A stretch of DNA of 64,000 nt, from the NCBI RefSeq assembly GCF_900099905.1, contig NZ_FNEE01000001.1:731091-795090 (forward strand), given 5' to 3'. This stretch comes from Mesorhizobium muleiense (lineage in GTDB: Bacteria > Pseudomonadota > Alphaproteobacteria > Rhizobiales > Rhizobiaceae). Every line of letters begins with the position of its first letter. Position 1 is the first letter of the stretch. Position numbers and translations under genes: made by a program. Positions 8,891 through 18,742 of the stretch are shown here, in pieces. The notes under the pieces are model-generated. The model did not search any database and was not told the DNA's origin. It saw only the letters and a program-made list of their open reading frames with translations.

Positions 8891-10126
8891 CTACGTCGAC
8901 GACCTAAACTGTAGAGTGTCCGGGTTCCAGTCATAGAGCCAATCGAGATCGGCCGCGAGCTTTTCCGGCGAGCGCCACTTCAGGAACAGGTTGCGCGCGA
9001 CGGCCATCGGCCCCGCTGCATGCCAGGCGAGCCGGTTGACCGCACCGCGGCGGGCGACCTTGGCGATGCGCGGGCGGCGCATCTTCTCCCAGGCGGCAAG
9101 CGCGCCCCACGGATCGGCGGGCGAGGCAGCGACAAAGCCGGCAAGGGTTGCGGCATCCTCGATCGCCATCGCCGCCCCCTGCGCCGCGAACGGCGTCATT
9201 GCATGCGCCGCATCGCCGATCAGCGCGATGCCGGCGGGTGTCGTCCATGGTTGTGCCTGGTCGACCGTATGGATCGGCCACGCGGTCCACGGGCCGGCAT
9301 CCTCGACAAGGCGGGCCAGCGCTGCCGCCGTGCCACGCATGGCGCCGACGAGGATATTGGGATCGGCGTGGCCCGACCAGCGCTCGGCGATGACCTCGCC
9401 CCTGGTGAAGGCAGCCAGGTTGAACGCCGTGCCCTTGCGGACTGGATAGGCGACGAGGTGGAAGCCGGGATGCAGGAAGGTGGTCACGCAATTGGCGGCG
9501 CCGACCGCCGCAAGGGCTTCTCCTGCGACACTGCCTGCACTGATCGTAGCGCGCCAGGCAAGCTCGCCCGAAAACCGGCTTTTTGCCGCAAGCCCGCCAA
9601 AAGCCCGGATCGCCGACCAGACGCCGTCGGCGCCGATCAGCAGAAAGCCGCCGGCTTCGACTGTCTTGCCGGCAATCTCGACTGTTGCCGTGGCATGGCG
9701 CGGTCCTGTGGCGATGCCGCCGACGCGCGCGCCGGTGACGAGACTGATGTCCGGCTGTTCGGCAAGGCGCGCCATCAGCGCGTCTTGCAGATCAGCCCGA
9801 TGAGCGACGAGATAAGGCGCCTGCCAGCGCCTTTCGGCCGCTTCGCCAAGCGGCACCCGCGCCAACTCACGCAGCGTGGCGGCGTCCTTGAGCACGACCG
9901 CCTCCGGCCGCACCGCCGCCGGCAACAACCGGTCGAGCACGCCGAGCTGGCGAAGGATGCGCGTCGCGTTGGGTGAGAGCTGGATGCCGGCGCCGGCCGC
10001 TTCGAGGCGCGGCGCCTGTTCGAACAGCCGCACCAGATAGCCGCGCTCGGAAAACGCCAGTGCCGCGGTCAGTCCGGCGACGCCGGCTCCGGCGATAACG
10101 ACCTGCCGGGACCGGGTGTCGTTCAT
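8891..10126 (-). CDS. FAD-dependent monooxygenase (salicylate hydroxylase-like)
   Basis: 411-residue group-A flavin hydroxylase. The N-terminal Rossmann motif is VVIAGAGVAGLTAALAF, the middle motif is LLIGADGVWSAIR near residue 165, and the C-terminal FAD motif is IALIGDAAHAMTPFAAQG near 300. It should use NAD(P)H and O2 to hydroxylate an aromatic or related substrate; which one cannot be told. It lies 15 bases after the zinc-ribbon gene and probably shares its transcript. Confidence 0.88.
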   Translation of the reverse strand: MNDTRSRQVVIAGAGVAGLTAALAFSERGYLVRLFEQAPRLEAAGAGIQLSPNATRILRQLGVLDRLLPAAVRPEAVVLKDAATLRELARVPLGEAAERRWQAPYLVAHRADLQDALMARLAEQPDISLVTGARVGGIATGPRHATATVEIAGKTVEAGGFLLIGADGVWSAIRAFGGLAAKSRFSGELAWRATISAGSVAGEALAAVGAANCVTTFLHPGFHLVAYPVRKGTAFNLAAFTRGEVIAERWSGHADPNILVGAMRGTAAALARLVEDAGPWTAWPIHTVDQAQPWTTPAGIALIGDAAHAMTPFAAQGAAMAIEDAATLAGFVAASPADPWGALAAWEKMRRPRIAKVARRGAVNRLAWHAAGPMAVARNLFLKWRSPEKLAADLDWLYDWNPDTLQFRSST

Positions 10127-10141
10127 CGGATGGTGTGCGCG

Positions 10142-10387
10142 TCAGGCGGCCTGGTGGATATAGAGGCATCCGGCAGGCTGCGTTTCCGTCGCCTTCAGCT
10201 TTGGCGAATAGCGATAAAGCGTCGAGCAATAGGGGCAGACCTTTTCATTGTCGTCGCCCATGTCGAGAAACACATGCGGATGGTCGAAAGGCGGGTTGGC
10301 GCCGGTGCACATGAATTCCTTGACGCCGATGTCGATCGCCGCATAACCCGCATCGTTCTGGAAATGGGGAATGGAACCGCCTGCCAT
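10142..10387 (-). CDS. Zinc-ribbon CHCC family protein
   Basis: 81 residues with the zinc-binding pattern Cys27, His36, then CPYC near residues 51-54, matching the zf-CHCC family that includes the mitochondrial complex I subunit NDUFS6. Its exact role in alphaproteobacteria is unclear; a link to respiratory complex I assembly is plausible from the family. The following monooxygenase gene is 15 bases away. Confidence 0.85.
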   Translation of the reverse strand: MAGGSIPHFQNDAGYAAIDIGVKEFMCTGANPPFDHPHVFLDMGDDNEKVCPYCSTLYRYSPKLKATETQPAGCLYIHQAA

Positions 10388-10407
10388 CGTCGTCTCCTAT
10401 ATTTGCC

Positions 10408-10511
10408 GCATGACCCCGGATCATGTGCAAAATCAAAATTCCACCGCGTCCCTGGCGCGTCCAAAGGACGCGCCGCTCTGCAGCCTGGATTGCGCGTCCA
10501 AAGGACGCGCC
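10408..10511. repeat. Composite palindromic repeat (short P1, two P3)
   Basis: A shortened P1 element (GCATGACCCCGG-ATCATGTGC, 10408-10427) is followed by two P3 palindromes, GCGCGTCCAAAGGACGCGC at about 10455-10473 and 10492-10510. This P1-then-P3 order recurs at 10616, 21676 and 57528. Confidence 0.7.
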
Positions 10512-10615
10512 GCGCTGTACCTGGATTGCATCTGGATCATAAGCAGTCTCTTTGCAAGATCGATGAAATCAAACTGTCGTAAAAGCCTGTCACAGGATAA
10601 GCTAAGCCGGTTAAG

Positions 10616-10715
10616 GCATGGCCCCGAAACCGAATTCGGTTTTGCTGGGGATCATGCGTAGCTTAAATGGTGGGAGCGTCCTTTTGCGCGTCCGCAAAGA
10701 CGCGCGACGCTGTGG
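10616..10715. repeat. Composite palindromic repeat P1-P3 before ppk
   Basis: P1 at 10616-10657 (GCATGGCCCCGAAA ... GGGGATCATGC) is followed by P3 at 10685-10711 (TTGCGCGTCCGCAAAGACGCGC). It ends 28 bases before the ppk start, so it should be in the ppk leader or promoter. Together with 10408-10511 it fills most of the 355-base gap before ppk. Confidence 0.75.
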
Positions 10716-10742
10716 CCAGCGGGTGCGAAACGAGCAGGACCC

Positions 10743-12944
10743 ATGAACGAACTAAAGCCGGTGCAGAGCGAATTCACCACTGTCGAGGTGGCGAGCCCAG
10801 AGGGCGGCAACCCGGACCGGTTCGTCAACCGCGAGTTTTCCTGGCTGCAATTCAACCGCCGCGTCCTCGAAGAATCGCTGAACGCCAACCATCCGCTGCT
10901 CGAGCGGGTCCGCTTCCTGTCGATTTCGGCCGCCAATCTCGACGAGTTCTTCATGGTCCGTGTCGCCGGTCTCGCCGGCCAGGTTCGCGAAGGCATCACG
11001 CTGAAGAGCGCGGACGGCCGCACCCCCGAACAACAGCTGGAACAATTGCTGCGCGAGGTCGAGCGCCTGCAGGAGGACCAGCAGAACAGCCTATCCGCGC
11101 TGATGCTGCTGCTCGACAAGGAAGGCATCGAGAGCATCAGCCGCGATGGGCTGACCAAGGACGAGAAGACCTGGCTCGAGGATCATTTCCAGGAGCAGGT
11201 GTTTCCGGTGCTCACACCGCTGTCGATCGACCCGGCGCATCCGTTCCCGTTCATTCCCAATCTCGGCTTCTCGATGGCGCTGCAACTGCGCCACCGCAGG
11301 AATGGCGAGGAGATGAGCGCGCTTTTGCGTCTGCCGGTGGCGCTGAAGCGCTTCATCCGCTTGCCTGACCGCAAGCATCATGTCCGCTTCATTCCGCTGG
11401 AAGAAGCGGTCGGCCTCTATATCGGCAAGCTGTTCCCCGGTTACGAGGTCAAGGGCTCCGGTACGTTCCGCATCATCCGCGACAGTGACATCGAGGTCGA
11501 GGAGGAGTCCGAGGATCTCGTGCGCCTGTTCGAGACGGCGCTGAAACGGCGTCGTCGCGGCTCGGTCATCCGCATCGAATTCGACAAGCTGATGCCGGCC
11601 GAACTGCGCGAGTTCGTCGCCGGCGAGCTTGGCGTCTCGTCGAGCCGGATCAGCGTGCTCACCGGTCCGCTGGCGCTCAGCCAGATTTCCGAGATCGTCG
11701 CCATCGCCCGCGACGATCTCAAATTCAAGCCTTACAATCCGCGCTTTCCCGAACGCATCCGCGAGCACGGCGGCGACTGTTTCGCCGCCATCCGCGAGAA
11801 GGACATCATCGTTCATCACCCCTACGAATCCTTCGACGTGGTGGTGCAGTTCCTGCGCCAGGCGATGGCCGATCCGGAAGTGGTGGCGATCAAGCAGACG
11901 CTCTATCGCACCTCGAACGACAGCCCGATCGTGCGCGCTTTGGTCGACGCGGCGGAGGCCGGCAAGTCGGTGACCGCGCTGGTCGAGCTCAAGGCGCGTT
12001 TCGACGAGGAAGCCAACATCCGCTGGGCGCGCGACCTCGAACGCGCCGGCGTTCAGGTCGTGTTCGGCTTCCTCGAACTGAAGACCCACGCGAAAATGTC
12101 GCTGGTGGTGCGGCGCGAGGACGGCAAGCTGCGCAACTATGTGCATCTCGGCACCGGCAACTACCATCCGGTCACCGCGCGCATCTATACCGACCTGTCC
12201 TTCTTCACCACCGCTCCGACAATCGCCCGCGATGTCGCCCAGCTGTTCAATTTTATCACCGGCTACGCCGAGCCGACCGAGGAGATGCGGCTGGCCATCT
12301 CGCCGTTCACGCTGCGCAAGCGCATCCTCAAGCACATTTCGGACGAGATTGCCCATGCGCTGGAGGGCAGGCCGGCCCGCATCTGGATGAAGATGAATTC
12401 GCTGGTCGACCCGATCATCATCGACGCGCTCTATGACGCCAGCCGCGCCGGCGTCGAGATCGATCTCGTCGTGCGCGGCATCTGCTGCCTGAGGCCCCAA
12501 GTGCCGGGCCTGTCGGAAAACATAAGGGTCAAGTCGATCGTCGGCCGCTTCCTCGAACACAGCCGAATCTATTGTTTCGGCAACGGCCATGGACTGCCGT
12601 CGGACGGGGCGATCGTCTACATCTCATCGGCCGATTTGATGCCGCGCAATCTCGACCGCCGCGTCGAAACCATGGTGCCGATCACCAATCCAACGGTGCA
12701 TGAACAAGTCCTCGGCCAGATCATGCTGGGCAACATCATGGACAACCAGCAAAGTTTCGACGTATTGGCTGACGGAACCTCCCGGCGCGCCACGCTCGAG
12801 GAGGGCGAGGAACCGTTCAACGCGCAGGAATATTTCATGACCAATCCGAGCCTCTCCGGACGCGGCGATGCGCTGAAATCGCATGCGCCCAAGCGCATCG
12901 CGCAGTTCAAGCGCCGCAAGAAAAACGCCGCAGCGACCGGCTGA
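10743..12944 (+). CDS. ppk: Polyphosphate kinase
   Basis: 733-residue PPK1. It transfers the gamma phosphate of ATP to inorganic polyphosphate, reversibly. Seen: the N-terminal domain [19 protein letters not shown], the phospholipase-D-like kinase core, and the autophosphorylated His region [14 protein letters not shown] near residue 468. Full length for the family. It overlaps ppx by one base, so both are made from one mRNA and synthesis and breakdown of polyphosphate are coupled. Confidence 0.96.
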   Translation: MNELKPVQSEFTTVEVASPEGGNPDRFVNREFSWLQFNRRVLEESLNANHPLLERVRFLSISAANLDEFFMVRVAGLAGQVREGITLKSADGRTPEQQLEQLLREVERLQEDQQNSLSALMLLLDKEGIESISRDGLTKDEKTWLEDHFQEQVFPVLTPLSIDPAHPFPFIPNLGFSMALQLRHRRNGEEMSALLRLPVALKRFIRLPDRKHHVRFIPLEEAVGLYIGKLFPGYEVKGSGTFRIIRDSDIEVEEESEDLVRLFETALKRRRRGSVIRIEFDKLMPAELREFVAGELGVSSSRISVLTGPLALSQISEIVAIARDDLKFKPYNPRFPERIREHGGDCFAAIREKDIIVHHPYESFDVVVQFLRQAMADPEVVAIKQTLYRTSNDSPIVRALVDAAEAGKSVTALVELKARFDEEANIRWARDLERAGVQVVFGFLELKTHAKMSLVVRREDGKLRNYVHLGTGNYHPVTARIYTDLSFFTTAPTIARDVAQLFNFITGYAEPTEEMRLAISPFTLRKRILKHISDEIAHALEGRPARIWMKMNSLVDPIIIDALYDASRAGVEIDLVVRGICCLRPQVPGLSENIRVKSIVGRFLEHSRIYCFGNGHGLPSDGAIVYISSADLMPRNLDRRVETMVPITNPTVHEQVLGQIMLGNIMDNQQSFDVLADGTSRRATLEEGEEPFNAQEYFMTNPSLSGRGDALKSHAPKRIAQFKRRKKNAAATG

Positions 12945-14479
12945 TGATTTCAACGTCCCAGGGCCGGCTTCAGGACCGCCGACCGCTGTCCATCATCGAC
13001 ATCGGGTCGAACTCGATCCGGCTTGTCGTCTATGAGGGGCTGGCGCGCTCGCCGACCACACTGTTCAACGAAAAGATGCTGGCCGGCCTCGGTCGCGGCA
13101 TCGTCTCGACCGGAAAGCTCGATCCCGAGGCGGTGACCCGTTCGATGGAGGAGTTTCAGCGTTTCCGTGCGCTGTCCGAGCAGGCCGGCGCCGAGCATAT
13201 GTATGTGCTGGCGACCGCCGCCGCCCGCGAGGCGGTCAACGGCCCCGATTTCATCCACCGCGCCGAAGATGTGCTCAAGACCGAGGTCCAGGTACTGAGC
13301 GGGCGCCAGGAAGCCCACTATTCCGCGCTTGGCGTCATTTCCGGCTTCCACCCGGCCAACGGCATCGCCGGCGACCTCGGCGGCGGCAGCCTCGAACTGG
13401 TCGACGTCGATGGCGAGGCAATCGGCGACGGCATCACGCTGCCGCTGGGCGGCCTGCGTCTGCAGGACATGGCCAAGAACTCACTGGCCCAGGCGGCAAA
13501 GATAGCGCGCGACGAGCTCGCGAAGGCAAGGCTGCTGAAAGGCGGGCAGGGCAGGCCGTTCTATGCGGTCGGCGGCACCTGGCGAAACCTCGCTCGGCTG
13601 TATATGGAAATGACCAGCTATCCGCTGAGCGTCATGCACCATTACGAGATCGGCATCGACAGCGCTGCGAACTTCCTCAAGCAGGTAGCCAAGGGCGAGA
13701 TCGAGAAGATAAGGGGTATCGAGGGCGTCTCGAAGAACCGCCGCTCGCTGCTGCCTTATGGCGCCATCGTGCTGCAGGAGATCATGGCGGCGATGCAGCC
13801 GTCAAAGATCATCGTCTCGGCGCTGGGCGTGCGCGAGGGCTTTCTCTATTCGCTGCTCGACAAAGCCGAGCAGAAGGCGGATCCGCTGATCTCTGCCTCG
13901 GAGGAACTCGCCCGGCTGCGTTCGCGCTCGGTCACCCACGCGCATGAGCTTGTCGAGTGGACGGGCAAGACCTTCGCCGCCTTCGGCATCGAGGAGACGG
14001 TCGACGAGGCGCGCTACCGCCAGGCCGCCTGCCTGCTTGCCGACATCGGCTGGCGCGCGCATCCCGAATATCGCGGCAAGCAATCGCTCAACATCATTGC
14101 CCACGCCTCCTTCATCGGCGTCGACCATCCCGGCCGCGCCTTCCTGGCGCTGGCCAACGCCTACCGTCATGATGGCCTCTTCAACGAATCGATCGCGCCG
14201 GAAATCAAGGCACTGGCAACGCCGCGCTATATCGAGCGCGCCCGTGTGCTGGCCGCGGTGATGCGCGTCGTCTACCTGCTGACGGCGGCAATGCCGGGTG
14301 TCATGCCGCGGTTGAAATGGGAGAGGCGCGGCAATGGCGTGCTGGCGCTGGTGCTGCCGGCGTCGCTGGCCGATCTTTACGGCGAGCGGCCGGCCGGGCG
14401 ACTGGCGCAACTGGCGAGGGTCACCAATCGCCGGCTGGTGCTGGCGGTCGAGGGCGGCCCCACTATGCCAGCCAAGTAG
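12944..14479 (+). CDS. ppx: Exopolyphosphatase
   Basis: 511-residue Ppx/GppA phosphatase of the actin-like ATPase fold. The first phosphate loop is IIDIGSNSIRLVVYEG near residue 18, and the second is GDLGGGSLELVDV near 143. It removes terminal phosphate from polyphosphate (or pppGpp; Ppx and GppA are hard to separate by sequence). The start codon overlaps the ppk stop. Confidence 0.94.
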   Translation: MISTSQGRLQDRRPLSIIDIGSNSIRLVVYEGLARSPTTLFNEKMLAGLGRGIVSTGKLDPEAVTRSMEEFQRFRALSEQAGAEHMYVLATAAAREAVNGPDFIHRAEDVLKTEVQVLSGRQEAHYSALGVISGFHPANGIAGDLGGGSLELVDVDGEAIGDGITLPLGGLRLQDMAKNSLAQAAKIARDELAKARLLKGGQGRPFYAVGGTWRNLARLYMEMTSYPLSVMHHYEIGIDSAANFLKQVAKGEIEKIRGIEGVSKNRRSLLPYGAIVLQEIMAAMQPSKIIVSALGVREGFLYSLLDKAEQKADPLISASEELARLRSRSVTHAHELVEWTGKTFAAFGIEETVDEARYRQAACLLADIGWRAHPEYRGKQSLNIIAHASFIGVDHPGRAFLALANAYRHDGLFNESIAPEIKALATPRYIERARVLAAVMRVVYLLTAAMPGVMPRLKWERRGNGVLALVLPASLADLYGERPAGRLAQLARVTNRRLVLAVEGGPTMPAK

Positions 14480-14489
14480 TCTGGCTCAG

Positions 14490-14530
14490 TCAAGTAATTC
14501 GGCTCGGTCTCGGTTCAAGTAATTCGGCTC
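14490..14530. repeat. Short direct repeat after ppx
   Basis: TCAAGTAATTCGGCTC occurs twice, at 14490-14505 and 14515-14530, in the gap between convergent ppx and a DoxX gene. No palindrome or protein is evident. Confidence 0.6.
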
Positions 14531-14549
14531 AGTCCGGCAGTTGTGTCGG

Positions 14550-14972
14550 TCAAGTCGTTTCAGCGCCGATCCGAAGCATCCTCCCGTCGATCGAGTAGGC
14601 GCCGGCGCCTGCCATTGCCAGCGCCAGAAAACCGCCCGATAGCGCGATGTCCTTCATCAGCATCTGCGAATGCATGAAGGTCAGCGTCGGATCGTCGCCG
14701 CCCTGGCCATAGTGGCCGATGAAGCCTGCCGCGATGCAGAAAGCGGCAAGCAGGAGCGCCGCGATCGGCGTCTTGAGGCCGACGAGGATGAGCAGACCGG
14801 CGATCAATTCGAACAGCCCCGTCGCCCAGGCTGCGAGCGTCGGCAGCGGCAGGCCAAGGCCGGAAAAATAGTCCGATGTGCCGGCAATGTCGGTAAGCGC
14901 GTGAAAGCCGGACGGAACGAATAGAGCGGCGAGCAGCAGCCGAGAAAGCAGAAGCAGCGCATTGCGGCGCAT
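14550..14972 (-). CDS. DoxX family membrane protein
   Basis: 140 residues with four hydrophobic segments and the DoxX pattern (FVPSGFHALTDIAGT near residue 20; MLMKDIALSGGFLALA near 112). GGAGGTGACC sits before the start. DoxX proteins are inner-membrane proteins tied to redox or thiol stress in some bacteria; function here is unknown. The next gene upstream is a clear paralogue. Confidence 0.87.
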   Translation of the reverse strand: MRRNALLLLSRLLLAALFVPSGFHALTDIAGTSDYFSGLGLPLPTLAAWATGLFELIAGLLILVGLKTPIAALLLAAFCIAAGFIGHYGQGGDDPTLTFMHSQMLMKDIALSGGFLALAMAGAGAYSIDGRMLRIGAETT

Positions 14973-15068
14973 TGGTCACCTCCGACGTCGGCGGCGGTTG
15001 GCTTCACCCCGACACCTCATCCTAGCAGAAAGTCCGGCCGGCTGATCGACGGGCATAAACCGACAACG

Positions 15069-15099
15069 AAAAAGGGACGCGGAAAATTCCGCGCCCCTT
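15069..15099 (-). terminator. Rho-independent terminator after DoxX paralogue
   Basis: On the minus strand AAGGGGCGCGGAA pairs with TTCCGCGTCCCTT (one mismatch), ending in a T-run. It lies 25 bases after the stop of the gene at 15124, so the two DoxX genes are probably separate transcripts. Confidence 0.75.
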
Positions 15100-15123
15100 G
15101 CTGCAAGTGGTTCCTGGACCGCT

Positions 15124-15546
15124 TCAGCCGCGCTTGGCGTCGACCGAATAGGCGCCGGCGCCCGAGGAAGCCAGCACGAGGAAGCCGCCGGCAATCGCCA
15201 GGTTCTTCATGAAGCTGATCATCTGCATCTGATCGGCCCAGCCGGTGTGGGCGACCAATCCCGTGGCGACGGTGAAGATTGCCAGCACCCAGGCGGTGAT
15301 TCGGGTCTGAAAGCCGATGAGGATGGCGAGGCCGCCGAGCAGCTCGAGCAGACCGACGACAATCGCCGTCACGGTCGGCATCGGCAGACCCATGCTGCCG
15401 AAGTAACCGGCGGTGCCGGCGATCGCAGTGAGCTTGCCGAAACCGGAAAGCACGAAGATGACCGAAAGCAGGATACGGCCGAGCAGGATGCTGCCTGAGG
15501 CGTTGGAAACGGTGCCGGAACCGGCAACGGACGTGTTGGTGGACAT
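15124..15546 (-). CDS. DoxX family membrane protein, paralogue
   Basis: 140 residues from MSTNTSVAGSGTVS, with four hydrophobic segments. It aligns with the neighbour at 14550-14972 over nearly its whole length (for example FVLSGFGKLTAIAGTAGYF against FVPSGFHALTDIAGTSDYF), so the pair arose by tandem duplication. Role unknown beyond the DoxX family link to redox stress. Confidence 0.87.
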   Translation of the reverse strand: MSTNTSVAGSGTVSNASGSILLGRILLSVIFVLSGFGKLTAIAGTAGYFGSMGLPMPTVTAIVVGLLELLGGLAILIGFQTRITAWVLAIFTVATGLVAHTGWADQMQMISFMKNLAIAGGFLVLASSGAGAYSVDAKRG

Positions 15547-15668
15547 GATGGGCTCTCTCCGGGAGGGTTGTGGTGCCCACCCACATAGAGCAGGGCGACT
15601 GTTCACCAAAGATGCAGATTTGGTTACAGATTGTTCACCGCAGTAAAGTTTTTGCGATCAGCGCAAGA

Positions 15669-17066
15669 TCATCCCGGATGCGTCATCTCCTCTGGCCGAA
15701 CCAGGCGGTCGTAGTCGGCTTCGCTGACCAGCCCGGTGGCAAGCGCTTCCTCACGCAAGGTTGTGCCGTTCTTGTGAGCGGTCTTGGCGATCTTGGCGGC
15801 GTTGTCGTAGCCGATGGTCGGCGCCAGTGCTGTCACCAGCATCAGCGAACGGTCGAGGGCGGCCTTGATATTGTCTTCCCGCGCCTCGATGCCGACGACG
15901 CAATTGTCGGTGAACGAGATGGAGGCGTCGGCGAGCAGTTGCACCGACTGCAGGAAATTGTAGGCCATCAGCGGGTTGTAGACGTTGAGCTCGAAATGGC
16001 CTTGGCTGCCGGCGAAGGTCACGGCCGCATTGTTGCCGAACACCTGGATGCAGACCTGGGTCATCGCCTCGCACTGGGTGGGATTGACCTTGCCCGGCAT
16101 GATCGACGAACCCGGCTCGTTTTCCGGCAGCGACAGTTCACCAAGGCCGGAGCGCGGGCCGGAGCCGAGCAGACGAATGTCGTTGGCAATCTTGAACAGG
16201 GCGCCGGCGCAGGCGTTGATGGCGCCATGCGAGAACACCATGGAATCATGCGCCGCCAGCGCCTCGAACTTGTTTGGCGCGGTGACGAAGGCGATGCCGG
16301 TGATCGCGGCGATGCGATCCGCCACTCTCTCGGCAAAGCCGACCGGCGCGTTGAGGCCGGTGCCGACGGCGGTGCCGCCTTGCGCCAGTTCCTGCAGGCC
16401 GGGCAGCGTCATCTCGATGCGTTTGATCGAGGAGGCGACCTGCGCGGCATAGCCCGAAAATTCCTGGCCAAGGGTGAGGGGCGTCGCGTCCTGCGTGTGG
16501 GTGCGGCCGATCTTGACGATGTGGGCGAATGCTTTGGTCTTGGCCTCCAGCGCGGCGTGCAAATGCCTGAGCGCCGGCAACAAATCGTGCACGATGCGCT
16601 CGGCGCAGGCGATGTGCATGGCCGTCGGATAGGTATCGTTCGACGACTGGCTCATATTGACGTGGTCGTTGGGATGCACCGGTTTCTTCGACCCCATGAC
16701 ACCGCCCAGCAGTTCGATCGCCCGGTTGGAGATCACCTCGTTGGCGTTCATGTTGGATTGCGTGCCCGAGCCGGTCTGCCAGACGACCAGCGGGAAATGA
16801 TCGTTCAGCTTGCCGTCGATGACTTCCTGAGAGGCTTCGATGATCGCGTTGCCGATGGCCGGGTCGAGCCGCTTCAGCTCCATATTTGTTTCGGCCGCCG
16901 CCTGCTTGACGATGCCGAGCGCGCGAACGATCGACGCCGGCTGCTTTTCCCAGCCGATTTTGAAATTGCCCAGCGAACGCTGCGCCTGCGCGCCCCAGTA
17001 ACGATCGGCGGCGACCTCGATGGGACCGAACGTGTCGGTTTCGGTTCTGGTCTCTGGCGCGCTCAC
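15669..17066 (-). CDS. fumC: Fumarate hydratase class II
   Basis: 465 residues from a GTG start with GGAGAG before it; a longer reading to 17153 has no family support. It is an iron-free tetrameric enzyme converting fumarate to malate in the TCA cycle. Seen: the N-terminal [18 protein letters not shown], the [19 protein letters not shown] loop, and the superfamily signature [11 protein letters not shown] near residue 320. Length fits FumC. Confidence 0.95.
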   Translation of the reverse strand: MSAPETRTETDTFGPIEVAADRYWGAQAQRSLGNFKIGWEKQPASIVRALGIVKQAAAETNMELKRLDPAIGNAIIEASQEVIDGKLNDHFPLVVWQTGSGTQSNMNANEVISNRAIELLGGVMGSKKPVHPNDHVNMSQSSNDTYPTAMHIACAERIVHDLLPALRHLHAALEAKTKAFAHIVKIGRTHTQDATPLTLGQEFSGYAAQVASSIKRIEMTLPGLQELAQGGTAVGTGLNAPVGFAERVADRIAAITGIAFVTAPNKFEALAAHDSMVFSHGAINACAGALFKIANDIRLLGSGPRSGLGELSLPENEPGSSIMPGKVNPTQCEAMTQVCIQVFGNNAAVTFAGSQGHFELNVYNPLMAYNFLQSVQLLADASISFTDNCVVGIEAREDNIKAALDRSLMLVTALAPTIGYDNAAKIAKTAHKNGTTLREEALATGLVSEADYDRLVRPEEMTHPG

Positions 17067-17174
17067 ATGTCTCTCCGGTCTGTCGAATTCGGCACCGGCG
17101 TATCGCGTTGCACAAATGGCTTCAAGCGAAGATTGCGAGCGACAAGGATGCAAATCGGTTGAAGAACTCCTCTC

Positions 17175-17945
17175 TCACCGACCAATCAGCGATCGTGAGG
17201 TTGGAGATAGGCGCAGCGTTTCCGTCGGTCTGGCCAGGCCCGACTGCAATGCCTGCCAGGCCGGCGCCGCGGCAAGCGCGGCTTCAACGCTTTCGTGGGC
17301 GTCCGCGCTGTCGAAGGCGGCGACGCTGATGAAGACGTTTTCGCCTGATCGCACCGGCAGGCGGGGAAAGTTGTTTTCGGCATGTTCGGAGACAAACGCA
17401 GCAAGTGGCCGCGCGCCATGTGCCGCCAACACGGCAATCGCGTCGGTTTTGAAGCGGCTGGCGAAGTCGGCTTCGGCGCCGTGCCGCAGATGATGAATCT
17501 TGATGACAACAATATCCGACAAGCGATTGTCTCCGCTTGGTTTTTCGTAACCATCCAAGGCTGCTCGTTGCGATCCCGACAGATCGAAGCCCGCGCCGGG
17601 CCATGCCGGTTTCAGCAACAGCACGTCGTCGGAGGAGATCATCGTGGCGTTGGCGGCGTCGCGCCAGGCGGCCCAGACGGGCCCCTCATAGAACGCGGTC
17701 AGTGCATTTTTCCGCGCTTCCATACCCTCGAAGCCGCGCAGCCAGATGAACATGTCAGGCCGGTCGAGATCGCGAAACTGACCGATGATCGTCATCCCTG
17801 CCGCTTCCTGACCTTCGATCAGATGACCGTCGAAGATGCCGATCAGCGTGTCGCGTCGGCCAGGTTTCAGCGTGTATTGCCTGAGCTCGATGACCGGCGA
17901 GGCGTCGAGACCGGATTTCGACCGGGCATTCAGGGGCAGGCTCAT
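17175..17945 (-). CDS. NIPSNAP family protein
   Basis: 256 residues with a NIPSNAP (ferredoxin-like, dimeric alpha/beta barrel) domain at about residues 18-110: VIELRQYTLKPGRRDTLIGIF, then FIWLRGFEGMEARKNAL. A second, weaker barrel repeat may occupy the C-terminal half. Enzymatic role is unknown. It is divergent from a TetR regulator gene 83 bases away, with candidate operators in between, so it is probably the regulator's target. Confidence 0.82.
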   Translation of the reverse strand: MSLPLNARSKSGLDASPVIELRQYTLKPGRRDTLIGIFDGHLIEGQEAAGMTIIGQFRDLDRPDMFIWLRGFEGMEARKNALTAFYEGPVWAAWRDAANATMISSDDVLLLKPAWPGAGFDLSGSQRAALDGYEKPSGDNRLSDIVVIKIHHLRHGAEADFASRFKTDAIAVLAAHGARPLAAFVSEHAENNFPRLPVRSGENVFISVAAFDSADAHESVEAALAAAPAWQALQSGLARPTETLRLSPTSRSLIGR

Positions 17946-17957
17946 CGCGCAATCTCC

Positions 17958-18006
17958 AAAACAGGGCGTTCATCCTGTTTTATAAACAGACCGGTTGTCC
18001 TGTTTT
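17958..18006. promoter_or_regulatory. Candidate TetR operators between NIPSNAP and TetR genes
   Basis: AAAACAGG at 17958-17965, CCTGTTTT at 17974-17981 and again at 17999-18006, with AAACAGACCGGTTGT between. These make overlapping inverted repeats of the ACAG...CTGT type seen before TetR-controlled divergent genes. Binding is inferred. Confidence 0.55.
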
Positions 18007-18028
18007 GTCAATCTGCTATCGTTGAAAA

Positions 18029-18706
18029 ATGTCAGCAGAGATGACCGCTCGCCCAAAGGCGCAGCCCGGCAAACGCACCAACGACCCGGAAGGCCTGCGC
18101 AAACGCGTGCTCGATGTCGCCGAAGCCTCGTTTCAGGCGCGCGGCTACCATGCCTCCAGCCTCGGCGACCTGATGGCCGCGGCAGGCGTCACCGGCGGCG
18201 CGCTGCATCATCACTTCCCGACCAAGAAGGCGCTGGCGCTGGCGGTGATCGAGGAGCGGGTCGCCGCGGCCGTCGAAGCAACATGGATCGCGCCGGTGCA
18301 GGCGGCAGGCTCGACGCGCGAGGGCGTGCGCAGCGTGTTCGAGGCAGTGGCCGCGGAACTGGAGCAACAGGGTTTCGTGCGCGGCTGCCCGCTCAACAAC
18401 CTGGCGCATGAATTGTCGCTTGCCGATCCGGATTTCCGCACCGCCCTTGCCGGCATTTTTTCGGCGTGGCGCCAGGCGATCGCCGACAAGGTCGGGGCCG
18501 ACCAGCAAGCGGGCAGGGAGCAGGACACCGATCCGCAGCGCTTCGCGGCACTCGCGGTCGCCACCTATTCCGGCGCCATGTCGATGGCCAAGACGACGCA
18601 GGATTCTGCTGTGCTGCGCGATTGCCTGAACGCGCTGGAGCAGGGAGTTTCCTCAGCAAGAGCGAAGCGACGTCGCAGGGTGCTGCGGCAGTACAAAGCC
18701 TTTTGA
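18029..18706 (+). CDS. TetR/AcrR family transcriptional regulator
   Basis: 225 residues. The N-terminal helix-turn-helix is typical: VLDVAEASFQARGYHASSLG, then LMAAAGVTGGALHHHFPTKKAL (residues about 30-70). The C-terminal ligand domain starts near 90 and includes GFVRGCPLNNLA, as in TetR proteins for electrophile response. It probably represses itself and the divergent NIPSNAP gene. Confidence 0.9.
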   Translation: MSAEMTARPKAQPGKRTNDPEGLRKRVLDVAEASFQARGYHASSLGDLMAAAGVTGGALHHHFPTKKALALAVIEERVAAAVEATWIAPVQAAGSTREGVRSVFEAVAAELEQQGFVRGCPLNNLAHELSLADPDFRTALAGIFSAWRQAIADKVGADQQAGREQDTDPQRFAALAVATYSGAMSMAKTTQDSAVLRDCLNALEQGVSSARAKRRRRVLRQYKAF

Positions 18707-18742
18707 TGCCGGAGCGCCAGTCGCCTTCTGCCCTGCCGGGAC

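Noticed and set aside
18657..18706. Possible repeat in the tail of the TetR gene at 18657-18706 (AGCGAAGCGACG).
   Set aside because: Short and also coding; the match to the type C repeat core is too brief to call.
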